Positions 24,415 to 35,748 of a DNA stretch of 64,000 bases are shown here, piece by piece. Each line of letters starts with the position of its first letter. The stretch's first letter is position 1. Both the position numbers and the translations under genes were made by a program. The notes under the pieces are model-generated. The model searched no databases. It worked only from the letters and a program-made list of their open reading frames with translations, and was not told the DNA's origin. The DNA lies in assembly GCA_030248295.1 (NCBI GenBank), contig JASANH010000770.1, forward strand, positions 992,001 to 1,056,000. Direction: 5' to 3'. This stretch comes from Mesodorylaimus sp. YZB2_4. Taxonomy: Eukaryota > Nematoda > Enoplea > Dorylaimida > Dorylaimidae.

Positions 24415-26106
24415 CTAGCAAGCATGAACACTCCCTATCGGCATTTTCGCAAAGGCGCCTGACTTTTCTCGGCGATAATGTTCCGCCAAGGAAGTCTCAA
24501 CTTGGAGCGGGACCCGATCACCGAGGAACCCTCTCATTGTCATGGCAACCTCGTAACCACGGTTGATGCAACGACTCCAAGCGGCCAAATAAGTCGACGG
24601 CTTGACTTTGAAGGCGTCAATGTTGCCTGACTGGCACTTCAATTGGACCCATCGTCCTGGCACGCTAGCCTTTTGGTCGAGCAGGCCTGGCAACCAAATC
24701 CCGTTTATGCGAGGACCATCTTTTCTGACGCATACAATATTTGAAACGGTATCTGGAAAAAGGCAAGTCCATGAATACACTAGTCCTAGCACGGCGGGCG
24801 ATGATCATGCCTGACTTGATCTGAGAATCTGCGCGCTATGCCCTGATTTGACCTTCAAGTTAAAAAATCTCATACAGTTAGACTTCTGGTCCAAACGTGG
24901 TTAGAGGAATTGGAAATGCTGGAACGAGCTAGCTGAGCCTACTAATTGTACGTGTAACCGGTCCGGCACGAATAACGGGAGATCTCACAGCTACCCCCTC
25001 GTTTTTCTACTGGACGCCCAGTCAGACAGGCAGGAAAAGAGATAGCAAACGAATGAACAGGTCTTACTGAAAGCCCCCAATCACTCCAGCGCAGTTTCGC
25101 CTCGTTACCTCCGTATTTCTGACCACTGGCGTTATTCTTTACCGCTTGCCACGGATCGAAGTAGTCTTCCTGTAATACGACTGGGTCCGTATTACTGGAG
25201 GGAGTGACCGGTGGAGCTTTTGCACCACGCCAAAAACCCAGGGCAGCCTACTAAGTCCTCCGACCTAGTACATGGCTGAAACGTCACCCTGACGGGTGAC
25301 GCTCCCAGCTGCCGGCTCCGTGCAGAGTATCGATTGCCAGTCGAGCCTCTACATCGCTCCCTCCCCCCCCCCCAGCACGCGCGACGGACACTCAAAGACA
25401 GGAGCGAAACACCAAAACCCCAAGAACAAAATACCTCCCCCCACCACACAAAAAAAAAATAATAATACTATTAATAGAGACAAAACATCCACCCCCCCAA
25501 AACACCAAAACACCAAGACCATAACCTCTACATCCTCCCCTCCCCGCCCAGCCCAACAAACAAAAAACCAATCAACCCCCACAAACACACCAAACAGTCC
25601 TCCGACCTAGTACATGGCTGAAACGTCACCCTGACGGGTGACCCCCACCCCCCCAACCCGCAGCCTCTACATTGCGCAGTCTCGTTGCCCAGCACTTGAC
25701 CCAAGAATGGGAGTGACGCCGAGCTCGGAAGCAAAGGTTGCAGTTTTTCGGGTGTCAGGTCATCCGGCTTGTCTAAAAATCTCTTTGAATGAGAGGAACT
25801 GGATCGACAGGGACGCACTTACAAGTGAACAAGCCGCCTTCGCGTCCTGGACAGGTGATTCGCTCGCCCATCTCGCACAAGGCGATACCATTCTCGGACG
25901 AGCATGGCAACAGTCGCCAGTTTCCCATCGTCTTCAAATCGACCGCCAAGCAAGCACCATTCTTGAAAGGGCCAGTCATATTGGCCACGGTGAGTAGGAC
26001 ACCTCCTTCGCTCTCGTCCAGAAATTTCCATCCATCGTTCGTCGTGTAAGCGCCAAACCATAAATGCGCGTCGGGGTTGATCCCCAACCATAGGTCAGAG
26101 TGCTCC
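24415..26106 (-). CDS. C-type-lectin-like protein, 5' part missing
   Basis: Minus-strand exon 26106-25823 encodes the second half of a C-type lectin fold: DLWLGINPDAHLWFGAY, NDGWKFLD, then CLAVDLKTMGNWRLLPC and IALCE. These are the usual W-x-G, the Cys pair and the terminal CE of the domain. The classical calcium-binding EPN/QPD and WND triplets are not evident. It ends ACT-T before gtaagt. Exon 24752-24415 starts AT-ACC after TTTTTCCAG and joins in phase, adding about 112 residues (VSNIVCVRKDG, PGRWVQLKC) of unknown class. An open stretch at about 25067-25194 (DYFDPW, NNASGQKYGG, WSDWG) could be a further exon, but I found no phase-consistent way to join it. No signal peptide or first half of the domain was found upstream, where repeats begin by 26.2 kb. 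The gene may start farther away or be 5'-truncated. Confidence 0.6.
25248..25650. repeat. Near-tandem duplication around an A/C-only block
   Basis: About 50 bases (CCTCCGACCTAGTACATGGC and onward to GACGGGTGAC) occur at about 25256-25304 and again at about 25600-25642. Both are followed by related CCTCTACAT... sequence. Between them, about 25405-25595 is built almost entirely of A and C with hardly any G. This could be a simple-sequence expansion or a sequencing/assembly fault. Confidence 0.6.
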
Positions 26107-26239
26107 CTGAAAATAGCCCATTCTAAGTAAAGCTGGCAAGCTGAGAAATCTCGGCCGCTTCACCTCTTAATTGAGATAGCCATAGACAATTTTATGAATC
26201 CATTGATCATCGATTAAGTAGTATGACGTGGGACGATTC

Positions 26240-27170
26240 CCGTGTCCTTTTGCGTGACACAGAATTGCTCAGGTCAGTCATTGCGTAGCTGCAGAGAAAA
26301 GTTGGTGTTATCATCTGACGACGTTTTGTGTATACCGTGATATGCCAGCGACGTATCGTAAACTCGCGCATGTTCGAATGCCTCAAGTGCTTGTTATGAG
26401 CCTGTCGAAGATGAGTGTGACCACTCGATTTCAAACGCATGCCAGGTATTTGATTGTAAGATGTAAGCAGAAATTGAACGCGCGCAAAGTTTGGCAAACA
26501 GACTTTGATAGCCACAGACATTGTCTACGTTCTGATGAACTCTGTTGAAACAGTGAATCTGCAACCCCTCGAAACACGACCAGGGACTACCTTTGGCCAC
26601 ACAGCCGACAGCATGCAAAATTTCTGAAATGACTTCCCTCTGCAGTATGTGTTAGAAAGTCGGAGGACACACTACACGACTGCTCAGACTGCTTTTGTCT
26701 GCCAGAAAAAACACTTAAAACTAGATTTTTAATGCAGTCAGTGTGAAGAAAGGCAGCACATACCAGCAGACCCAGGATATTCCCATATTGGTAAAACAAA
26801 GTTTTTTTCTCCAATTATTTTAGCTAGTCCAAAGAACACAACACAAAATGAGCACCTTTTATCACATACGGGTATTAATCTTGAGAAGGAAGACCTGGCA
26901 GCCCAAAGTGAAGCTTGAAACAATAGTGATATTTTTGGGTAGAAAAACAAAATATGCATGTAGTATCACCCTCAAAAGGCAAAGTTTCTTCATTCATTTT
27001 TTTGCTGTGCTGATGTGAAAACCTGAATTGGAATGCATAAAGTTGAAACTCAAGCAAGTCAATGGCAGCTTGGGTGCTGAAGCAGCGTAGAAAACATGGG
27101 TCACTATTGTAAGCAAACTCATTTTGCCGGAAATCGTGACTCAAATGGGGCGATGACAGGGAATGGTGGC
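26240..27170 (-). repeat. Dispersed repeat, related in inverse to 21.0-21.5 kb
   Basis: Two blocks (about 26240-26470 and 27060-27170) match the reverse complement of blocks at 21.0-21.5 kb, in exchanged order. The intervening 26470-27060 shows no gene I can support. Confidence 0.5.
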
Positions 27171-27473
27171 GTGAAAACGATTATTCTGATGCTGGGCTGA
27201 CCGCAATGTTTGTTGTGAGTGCTTGAACGGCCGTCATGAAGTTGGGCTCATCACCTTGTAGCTGTGTAAGTGTTACAACGGGATTACTCCCACATGTAAC
27301 TTATGCTAGCATGCGAATTCGACCCCATGATGTCTCAGCCTCAGGTGTAATCCCACCGCATTCCTGAAACCCCAAGTCAATGTACCCAAGGCAGATTCGT
27401 CACAGAAAATGAGTGGAGAATCGGGTGACGGAAAATCGCTCTGCCTAAATACGAGTAGGCCTCTTTCGGGCAG

Positions 27474-27601
27474 GATCTAACTGGCCCGCTCATCGCCAGC
27501 CATCGGCTTTACACGCCCAGAAGTTTTACAAAGCAGGCTACTGGCAGCTTGGCAATGCCGTTGGTGCTGTAAAGGGCATCGTGCTCCACCCACAACCGCA
27601 G
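27474..27601 (+). CDS. Possible extra TPR exon of the OGT-like gene
   Basis: A frame open from 27452 reads ALHAQKFYKAGYWQLGNAVG then VKGIVLHPQPQ, which has the spacing of one tetratricopeptide unit. It is bounded by a possible acceptor (GGGCAG at 27473) and a donor (CAG then gtttgt at 27602). Its end phase does not join simply to the frame at 27672, so its linkage to the OGT-like gene is unproven. Confidence 0.35.
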
Positions 27602-27671
27602 GTTTGTTTCGTTTCTGCGCGAGTTATCAAGTGCGGTCGGTCCTCTGATTCGTTGTAATTTTCAATCCGGG

Positions 27672-30600
27672 ATGACGTTCATAGCTGAATCGAGCGCCTT
27701 AATGAGCATACTAGACCGGAAAGTCGACTCAGCTCTCCCCAATCCCATGATCGATGAATATTGGATACAAGGCGTGGAATATTTTCGAGAAAAGCAATGG
27801 TCCGATGCGGAAGATTGTTTCGTCAGAGCTCTGCTAATTAATCCCAACCATCCGTACATATTGAATAATGTAGGATGTGTGAAAGAAAACCAAGAGCACA
27901 TGGACGAAGCCGAAACGTTGTACCGAGCAGCTATAAAGGTAAGTCGATTAGTATTTGGCCAGCAAATGCGAATCACGAGTATTCGCGTTGGTGGCTTACC
28001 ATCTCACGCCAACAACTGCCCTGAAGGTGCCAGCCGGAGCTGCAATTTTTTGGGGTGAACTTTGAACCAACGCGAAAAACTTTCCTTTCGGCTCAATTAT
28101 GTCGATTTTCTCCTACTTATTCGGTATGCTGTTTTAGCTTCATGTTTGGCCGAATAAAACGATCGCAGGCAACTTGGGTGTTTATACTCGAAAAAAGGCG
28201 GGGCCGCAAACCGACTACCTTGCCACCGCGTTCATGGCCACTGCAGTCGAGAAATATCTCTTCCTTCAAAACGGGACACCTTTGGCTCGATTGCATTTAT
28301 ATCGTTTTTCCGATACGAGCGGTTTTGAAGCAGCCTCGCCGATCGATCCCGCCAGTTTTTACGCGGCTCTGGGCTTAGATGCTACTCTTGAAGGCGAATG
28401 GATGGAGGCCGAGCAGCATCTAGAAAAAGCCTTGAAGATGCGCCCGGACGATCCGTACATCATCAACAATTTGGCCGTGGTCAGGAAAGAACAGAATGAC
28501 TGGTGTGACGCTGAGGAGTTGTTCAAGAAGGCGTTGGCAGTAAGTATACCTCGGGGTCCTGGGGCAGGTACCGTATTGGTGCCTTTGACCATCGGTTATG
28601 AGCCCCGGTCGGAATAAAAATGACCTTGCGTGAATATACAGTATGAACATGGACGGGAATGGGGCCTCCCGCCATACAAAACAAGCATACGCTCGCATGG
28701 GCCAGAAGAAAATGTAAAGTTGGCCGTAGCTTCTAGTTCGAATAATAAGTCTTTGCCCGTTAAACAGTAAGGCTTTTCAGTCAGCAATTTTGACCCTAGC
28801 GATAACTAATGCTCGCAAAATATTTGAAATGAATAGGTATAGTAGCCCTTGTCTGACCCGTTGAAGTCATAAAAGGTCTTACAAATGCGTCACTTATCAC
28901 CCTCCCAGGGAGAAACGACGAGCACTTCTCAAATTCCGTTGTGTTTCACTGTACTTCCTTGAAGCTCTGTGGCAGTTAGTCAGTGTAATAGGCGTGGATA
29001 TCTTATCTGTACACTTGCTTGTAGCTACAAATTCAAATGAAGGGTTTCACCACCATGATTCCCATCAAGGCGTGACGAGGAGATTATTTGAGGAGGAACT
29101 TTCTTGACTGGAGATCATAACGTCGTCGAGATCCAATATGAGCGATGATTTTTTTCCCAATGGAGGCGCGTGAACCCTTCTCAGGGAAATTATTAGGACA
29201 AATCAGTCAAGTGCGTTTGTCCCATGACCGAGAACTAAATTAGGGCGAACTAAATGGGTATTCACGGTATTTGCTGTTGACTGTGCATAGTTGGGGAATT
29301 ATTAGGGATGCATTTAAGAGTGACTCCGCCAATATTTGGCAGTTTGTAGCGATTTTTGGTCGATTTAAAAAAAATGCGATTTTTCTAGCTCCCAATCCTA
29401 CACCTGGAGTGCTCACCTGGGGCACAGGCTGGGGTAAGCCTACACCAGCTCTAGAATATCGTCTGCAATTAATTCTAATTACCCGCTAGTGTAGCCAAAA
29501 TGCCTGATTTTAGCAAAAAGCTGTATTTTCGCCCTTTTTTCACCTCTTTGGCGCTTTACGACTTTCTTTCCCCGGGTCTCCTGCGAATCGTGCATAGGCT
29601 CATCTTAATCAGAAATTATCAGAAATCAGAAAAATCTTAATCAGAAAAATGTGGGCTAAAAATGTGGGCATCAGCTCATAAATCGATGACTTATAAGGGA
29701 TACTGTATCTCCTGCATTGGCTCGGCTTCACATAAAAAAGGTCAGCTGAGAGCGAAGCAAAAACACGTGTTCTTGACTATAGCTCATCGTTTGAGCAACC
29801 TACTGCAGATGAATGTGACGCCTCTACAAAAATTTGGCGTCTTTTTCCGTACATGGGTGTCAATTTTTGTCAGCTCAAGTACAGTAGTTCCTATCAATGG
29901 GACCCGAAGCACAAATGACTCAATTAAAGCACAGTGTCCACCCGATCCGCTCCTCTTCACCCACCCCTCAGAACCGCAGTGCAAAGTAAATCTACAACAT
30001 AATAACACCACGAATCTTCAAATTGGTTCTACTTTATAAGAAAAAATTGTCAGGGCGATTGGGCAAAGTCCCATGTTTCAGAATCGCCTTAAAAACTGCC
30101 ATGCTTTACCAAGAGGAAATTTTCGCACTTGCTCACTTGGGCGGAACTGCTTTTCATGAATCAAAACGCGTGAAGCAGAACTTTTAAAAGGTGCTAAATA
30201 TCTGCGAGGCATCTCGGGCTGTATCGACTGGCTGGGCTGCTGCGCGGCATCACGTACGTACTGTGCGTCGATCGATTTATCAGTCAGCCTACCTAAACTC
30301 GAAGTTTTGATTGATTGAAAACTATTTTGTATCCAGAGTGGAACAAAAATGTTGCATTATCGCTCTGTTGCGATGAAAATTTTTAGTGGCTGTTGTAGTG
30401 GATTTCAGGTGTCCTAGCAGTGGAATTCATTTTTCGCATCTGGCAATGCTGCTATGACCGTCTTAAACAGATGGCGGATGAAATAAACCATAGTCGGAGC
30501 TGTTAAAGTTCATAGCAAATTAATTGTTTAAGCTAAAGGGTTGTGCTCCTGGCCCGCCCGTGTTAACCGCCCGCAACATTAGCCTTCAGGAAATGCTAAA

Positions 30601-33600
30601 CTTTTATTATGCATTCGGGCCATAAAAAACCACTAGTCCGAGGGAGCCGACGTGTGACTCTCACGGTGGGCCAGAGGAAGAGCATGCACACACAACAAAC
30701 ACCCATAATACAAATGCTCGTGACAATGCGCGACAGGTTGATCACTTATCGAGGAGCCACGGAAGGACTTTTCGGGTCTTCATGGAATCTAGATTTTCTA
30801 ACAAAACTCAATAAGAAAACGCAATACTGGATGTGTCGTCTGCCCTGCATCGATGATTTGTATTTTAGGTCTCGCAAAACCGGGGTGAATTTCACGCCAT
30901 GTTGGCCATGGGTTACGAAAATGAAAGGGATTACGAAAATGCTATCGAGCAATATCGTGAAGCCGCCAAGAAACTGAGGTGCCCTCGAGTAGAGGTACCA
31001 GGTTTAAGTTACTCTTTTTTGTCATACGTATTCGATTTTGCAGGATTGGGTAAACACGTTGCTGGTGACCGGCGCGACGGCGGAGGAAGTACGAAATATA
31101 AACTTGACGAAGGCCAAGCGCCATCCACTTTATGGTTTATCAGTCGCTAACCGCATCGCAATCAATCGTGTGAGTTGTTTCTGCTTTCGAAATTGGACAA
31201 GCATGAAAATGTTCAGGTAAGTTTTCTACATCTTATCGATTTCTTTCAGCTGCTATGCGATTGGACAGATTTCGCGAAAGAAAAGCGAGAAATCGCCCGA
31301 ATATTCGATCTAGAAATGATCAACCCCGACAAACCGACGATGGTGAAATTCTGTTCCAATCCGCTCATTCAATATTTGGACGAGGGTCAGAGAATGACAT
31401 TTCTCCGGCATCTCGACTCATTTTGGAAGGGACAAATGGAAATGGAACTATCGATGACAAAATTTAAATTTATAAACACGAAGAATAGTGCCCAAAAAGG
31501 AAAATTAAAGGTTGGCTTTATTTCGCGCGACATGGAGGATCAACCATACAACTCATTCCGAGACATGTTTGTCAGCCCGACGTTACGCGCAGTTGATACG
31601 ACGAAATTCGAATTTCTCCAGTTTAAAATATGCGATGGGGAAAAAGGCCGTAGTTGCCCCTTCTTGCGCTCCAACTACTCTGAGTCCATAAATATTTACA
31701 CTGTAAGTACGAGTATAATGATCTTCGTCAGGGGCAGGAAAACAAGATTTTTTCCAGAAAGATGTCGTCGAAATAGCAAAAATTATTTATTGCCACCGAA
31801 TCGATATCCTGATCAGTATCGATGATTATCATCAATCGAATTATAGCGGCATTCTTTGCCACAAACCTGCCCCAATTCAAGTCGTCTGGTCGGACTGTTT
31901 GCTGTCCACGGGGCAATCGAAAATCGACTATTTGATCGCGGATCCCATCACTGTTCCGATCAGTTTATCTCATCTGTACACGGAGAAAATGGCCCACCTG
32001 CCTCATTCGGTATCAGCTAATGAATATTCAAGCGATTGGCTTGTTTCTCGTCGACCATCTCCAAAGGTCGTTCGTCAGATCGAGGAACCAGCTGTGGAAA
32101 AATCAAAGATGCATCGCTTGTGGGACTGGTATGTCACTCTTCTTCCCTAAATTGTGAATAGACATGAAACAGGTTTAATAGACGATGAACACTAGCTTGC
32201 ACCATGCTTTGGTCTCATATGTATATCAAAAGACCAGGAAAGGGAATTGGAGTATGGCGGTTTCCACCCCCCCCCCCCCCCCTAAAATAAGACGTCCAGT
32301 TTGGGAACCCCGAAGCCCCAAAAAGCATCATTTCAGAATCACAAGCCGCAAAAAATCATCGTCGTGCGTCAATGAGCGAATGATTATGATCTTTCATAGT
32401 GATGCTGGTAGAATAAAGTCGATCTAGCCTATATGGACTGCGATCGCGCAGATCTGGATTCTCAGCCTACAGAACGTGAGTCTTGATCGATTTCCAGCCT
32501 CTTTGCAGCAAGTTCTCCCACGTGAACGCAGTACAGCCGGAAATCACCTCATCTACAGTTGGAACTCAGGGGTGACCAGCAGGATCCTGTTTAGGGCAAC
32601 GGCTGCGCTCTAGCACATGCTCTCAGCCATAACAGTGTGTACACTGTAAAACTGGTCTGATAGAACCACACCCTCCCTCTTACGTTTCGTTTTGGAGCCC
32701 TCACCTAAAGATACTACCATGGCTTAATCCTTTTATTGCCTCAACTTGACGCCAGAGGTCTGAGCAGTACTTATTGTTTCTGTAAGACGAAATTAGTTCG
32801 CGTCGGAAAATTTTCACGGCCCCTCAGGTTCGTGGACAGACACCTAGGCGCAGGATATCTGACTTTGAGCGCAAGGGGCTCGGTCCAAGAGCCCAGGGTG
32901 CATGAGTACCTCATCTGGCCGGCGCCTTGAATAGCACAAGCTCCGAAAACATTTCAAGTTACCCTTCCCATAAAAGGACTGCTGTCTGGTTCACCTAAAG
33001 GGCCGTCCACATTGCATGTACAAGTACTTATACACAAAATTTTCTGTTTTCCCCACCCATTCCCATCCCGCATCATGAAGCTAGATAGTTTACGTTTCTA
33101 GATAGCTCTCGTAGTCCCATTGTCCAAGAGTTGCAGTAGAGGGATCGATACTATCAGCCACTGAATACACTATTTCAGGCTCGTGTCGTTTTTCGCATTC
33201 ATTGATGCGGATACAAGAAGTGTGGACAGCGGAAATGCCATGCTTCAGGATTTCTTTAACAAGCGCACGCGTTCAGGTCTGCCCATGAGAAGCACTGTGT
33301 TCGGTGTATGCTACGAGACCACTCACTGCGTCGACCCTGATACGGCTGAGCTATGGGTTGAAGTCGGTGCTTCTTTGTTGAAGGTAATTCGCCGCTTCGA
33401 TAAATTATGTTTTAGATTCTGAACGGTGCGCCAGATAGTGCGCTATATTTTCTCACGGATATGTCGGAAATGGCCAAAGATAATTTGAAGAGGTTTTTGG
33501 TCGAAGGAAAGAAAATAAGTGCCAGTCGCATCGTTTTCGCAGCCTGGTGCAGTTCAGATGCCAATTTGACTGTGGTTGATATTATTTTGGACACTGTCGC

Positions 33601-34063
33601 CTCGAATGAACTGTTCTCTACTTCGACTGCGCTGGATGCCGGGCTGCCGGTAGTGGCCATGCTAGGTATTGTATGTGGCCAGATATCCGATGGGAAGATT
33701 TAACTTTCTCTCTTTGTTCCAGGAGACGCGCCACAAAAACGAATTTCAGCGAGTCAATTGATAAACTTTGGCTGCCCTGAACTGGTCGCCAGCTGTCAGC
33801 AAGATTATGTGGACTTGGCTGTGAAGCTGGCCACGGATATTGACTAGTGAGCAAACTTTTCTAATGCAGCTTTTAAATTGAAAATGAACTTTCCGTTTTT
33901 AATTTCAATTTTTAGTTTATGCGAAATTCGCGAAAAGATCTTGAAGCTTCGCAAAGCGTATCCGAGGTATGATTCCGAGAATCTGTGCCGAAATCTGGAG
34001 TCGTTGCTGCTGAAAATGTGGCGTCGCTATGAAAAGGGATTGGAGCCAGAACATATCGAGTAG
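27672..34063 (+). CDS. O-GlcNAc transferase-like protein, catalytic residues apparently lost
   Basis: The fold and order match animal OGT (TPR superhelix, then two GT-B lobes). Exons: 27672-27938, 28138-28539, 30869-30994, 31044-31169, 31250-31702, 31758-32128, 33179-33383, 33416-33665, 33723-33846 and 33916-34063; all phases agree and the product is about 823 residues. TPR units include YFREKQWSDAEDCFVRAL, LEKALKMRPDDPYIINNLAV and DYENAIEQYREA. LLCDWTDFAKE aligns with the conserved CDWTDY of OGT. HKPAPIQVVW and YTEKMAHLPHS match RPAPIQAMW and YSEKLAYMPHT. RISASQL--FGCPELVA and YVDLAVKLATDIDYL match the C-terminal lobe. The residues that bind UDP-GlcNAc in human OGT are replaced (see findings). 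Only about five TPRs are seen against 13 or so in human OGT. It could be a pseudoenzyme paralog. The first exon and start are the least certain parts. Confidence 0.82.
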
Positions 34064-34560
34064 CAAATATCGCCAAGTGTCGGGCAGTAGACTAGTTTAC
34101 TTAATCCAGTAATTTTTGATTTCGGATACACTAGGTGGATTTTGATGGTTTTTATAACTCTTTCTGACTATTATGGAATACGAGCACATAATTGGTTACA
34201 TGGGGCAAAACTGCAGAGTTTACTGTATTTTTATCTTTTCTGTAAAATGTTCAATTGTATGCTGAGAACATATTTGAATTATACGCGTACTAAAATTTGA
34301 GTTTACTTAAAGGAAAACTCCCACATTGTTCGGCGTGAGAATACCATAACATTATAATATTAAAAAGTTAAATATGAATAAGCGGAAATAACAGAAAAAA
34401 AATTCAGTATGCAGGTTTGATTTCGATTCGTGGCACCGATCAAGGCGACTGAATTCTGTTTCCATTATTCAAAACTAGAAAACATTCACGAAATTTCTTT
34501 TCTTTCGCAAAAGGTGTAATCCATCTAGCATTCTCCAAACCCAGAGCCAAACCCTGGCAC
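34064..34560. other. 3' flank of the OGT-like gene
   Basis: An A/T-rich stretch probably holding the 3'UTR. I see no gene, and no standard AATAAA signal was found close to the stop. Confidence 0.4.
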
Positions 34561-34564
34561 TAGC

Positions 34565-34770
34565 CAAGCACCTGATTAGAATAACTGATCGCAGCGCACT
34601 CGAGTCTCAAGGGACGCATTATACACGAAATAGTTTACTGGGCTGCGAGTCGAACACCCGCCCAGTCGCTGCGTCCCTGGCGTGAGAGGCAGACACTTCA
34701 TTAGGCCACGAACTCTTCTCATGTACTGAAAGTACTGGAAACCGGCCTTCGACCGCATGGTATGTACTGT
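34565..34770 (-). repeat. tRNA-derived SINE-like sequence
   Basis: On the minus strand, TCGTGGCCTAATGAAGTG resembles a Pol III A box. About 45 bases later GGTGTTCGACTCGC resembles a B box, with tRNA-like sequence between them (CTCACGCCAGGGACGCAGCG). The cloverleaf is not intact, so it is a SINE head or a tRNA pseudogene. Confidence 0.5.
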
Positions 34771-35202
34771 TCATATCGTGTCCGCTGAGGCTTTAACTAC
34801 TGTTTGGTGATAGCATACATATCTTTGAAAAAAGATCGCTATCAAAGGAGATTAGGATGCGCAGTACATGTATGTACCAGTATTATTAGCATAGTAAGTT
34901 TACTGGTCTCATACTCGTGGTCGCCCATTTGAGCCACATTGACCTGGCTCATCCCTTATTCATTGCCGCCCATCACCTGGTGGCCATTAGAGGATACGTT
35001 CCAAGCCTAACTTTACTTGTGTGACCAGCACGCCTGGCGGTCGGGAGTAATCGATACGCTCCCCTGGCTGGGACGTCAACCTCTTCGGTTGATGTTTCTA
35101 GAGCAGGTATAGTCGCGAGACTTGCCTACCTCCAGTCGGAGTTTTTTTGCTTAGAGACTTCGGTCTCGACTATCTCCCGCCGCCTGGGTGCGCTGGTTAC
35201 AC

Positions 35203-35216
35203 TGGCGTCACGAACC
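35203..35216 (+). promoter_or_regulatory. Primer-binding site of the TRIM element
   Basis: TGGCGTCACGAACC lies one base after the 5' LTR. It would pair with a tRNA 3' end ending GGTTCGTGACGCCA, which implies discriminator G, as in tRNA-Ser. The tRNA identity is inferred. Confidence 0.7.
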
Positions 35217-35551
35217 AAAGGGCCTTCTTCGGATGTAAGCCCCTTATGGACTAGTGCGCTAGCCCGGGTGGTTGTGGTGAATGCCGGACTGGCGCGCCTG
35301 CGCTTGCTGTGGCCCGAGGGTTCCCTGCAGGTGTACTCCCTACCAGACTTCGGTCTGGGTTGCCTCCACGTAGGCACCAGGGGCCAGCGGGCAAAACCTA
35401 CTCCGCTATTACCTACGCGGGAGGAGAAGGTTCGGCGAGCGTCTGGTGCGCCTTAGCGCGACGGTGGGTGGAACACCTAGCGCTGATAAGGCACCACCAC
35501 TGGGGTGTTGGTTCTCCCAGTTGGAGAATGGCGGGGACGCCATTTTTCCAA

Positions 35552-35563
35552 CGGTGGGAGGAA
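35552..35563 (+). promoter_or_regulatory. Polypurine tract of the TRIM element
   Basis: GGTGGGAGGAA immediately precedes the TGTGACC start of the 3' LTR, the position of the plus-strand primer in LTR elements. Confidence 0.7.
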
Positions 35564-35748
35564 TGTGACCAGCACGCCTGGCGGTCGGGAGTAATCGATA
35601 CGCTCCCCTGGCTGGGACGTCGACCTCTTCGGTTGATGTTTCTAGAGCAGGTATAGTCGCGAGACTTGCCTACCTCCAGTCGGAGTTTTTTGCTTAGAGA
35701 CTTCGGTCTCGACTATCTCCCGCCGCCTGGGTGCGCTGGTTACACTTG

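Larger units (their letters stand above)
35020..35744 (+). mobile_element. Complete miniature LTR retrotransposon (TRIM)
   Basis: Two direct repeats, 35020-35201 (182 bp) and 35564-35744 (181 bp), start TGTGACCAGC and end GCTGGTTACA. They differ by one substitution and one base in a T run. CTTG flanks both sides (35016-35019 and 35745-35748) as a 4-bp target duplication. One base after the 5' LTR comes TGGCGTCACGAACC, a primer-binding site beginning with the TGG expected from a tRNA CCA end. Just before the 3' LTR is the purine tract GGTGGGAGGAA. The 362-bp interior has no gag or pol frame, so the element must rely on proteins made elsewhere. The near-identical LTRs indicate recent insertion. 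Confidence 0.9.

Noticed and set aside
25296..25610. 104-codon Thr/Pro/Asn-rich frame
   Set aside because: It is encoded by the A/C-only block and reflects composition, not selection.
31050..31150. Alternative frame (LGKHVAGDRRDGG) over an OGT-like exon
   Set aside because: The frame DWVNTLLVTG joins in phase to both neighbours through the strong donor at 31170; the alternative runs into a stop.
35268..35656. Open frames of 62-115 codons inside the miniature LTR element
   Set aside because: They have no gag, protease, RT or integrase motif and run into the 3' LTR.
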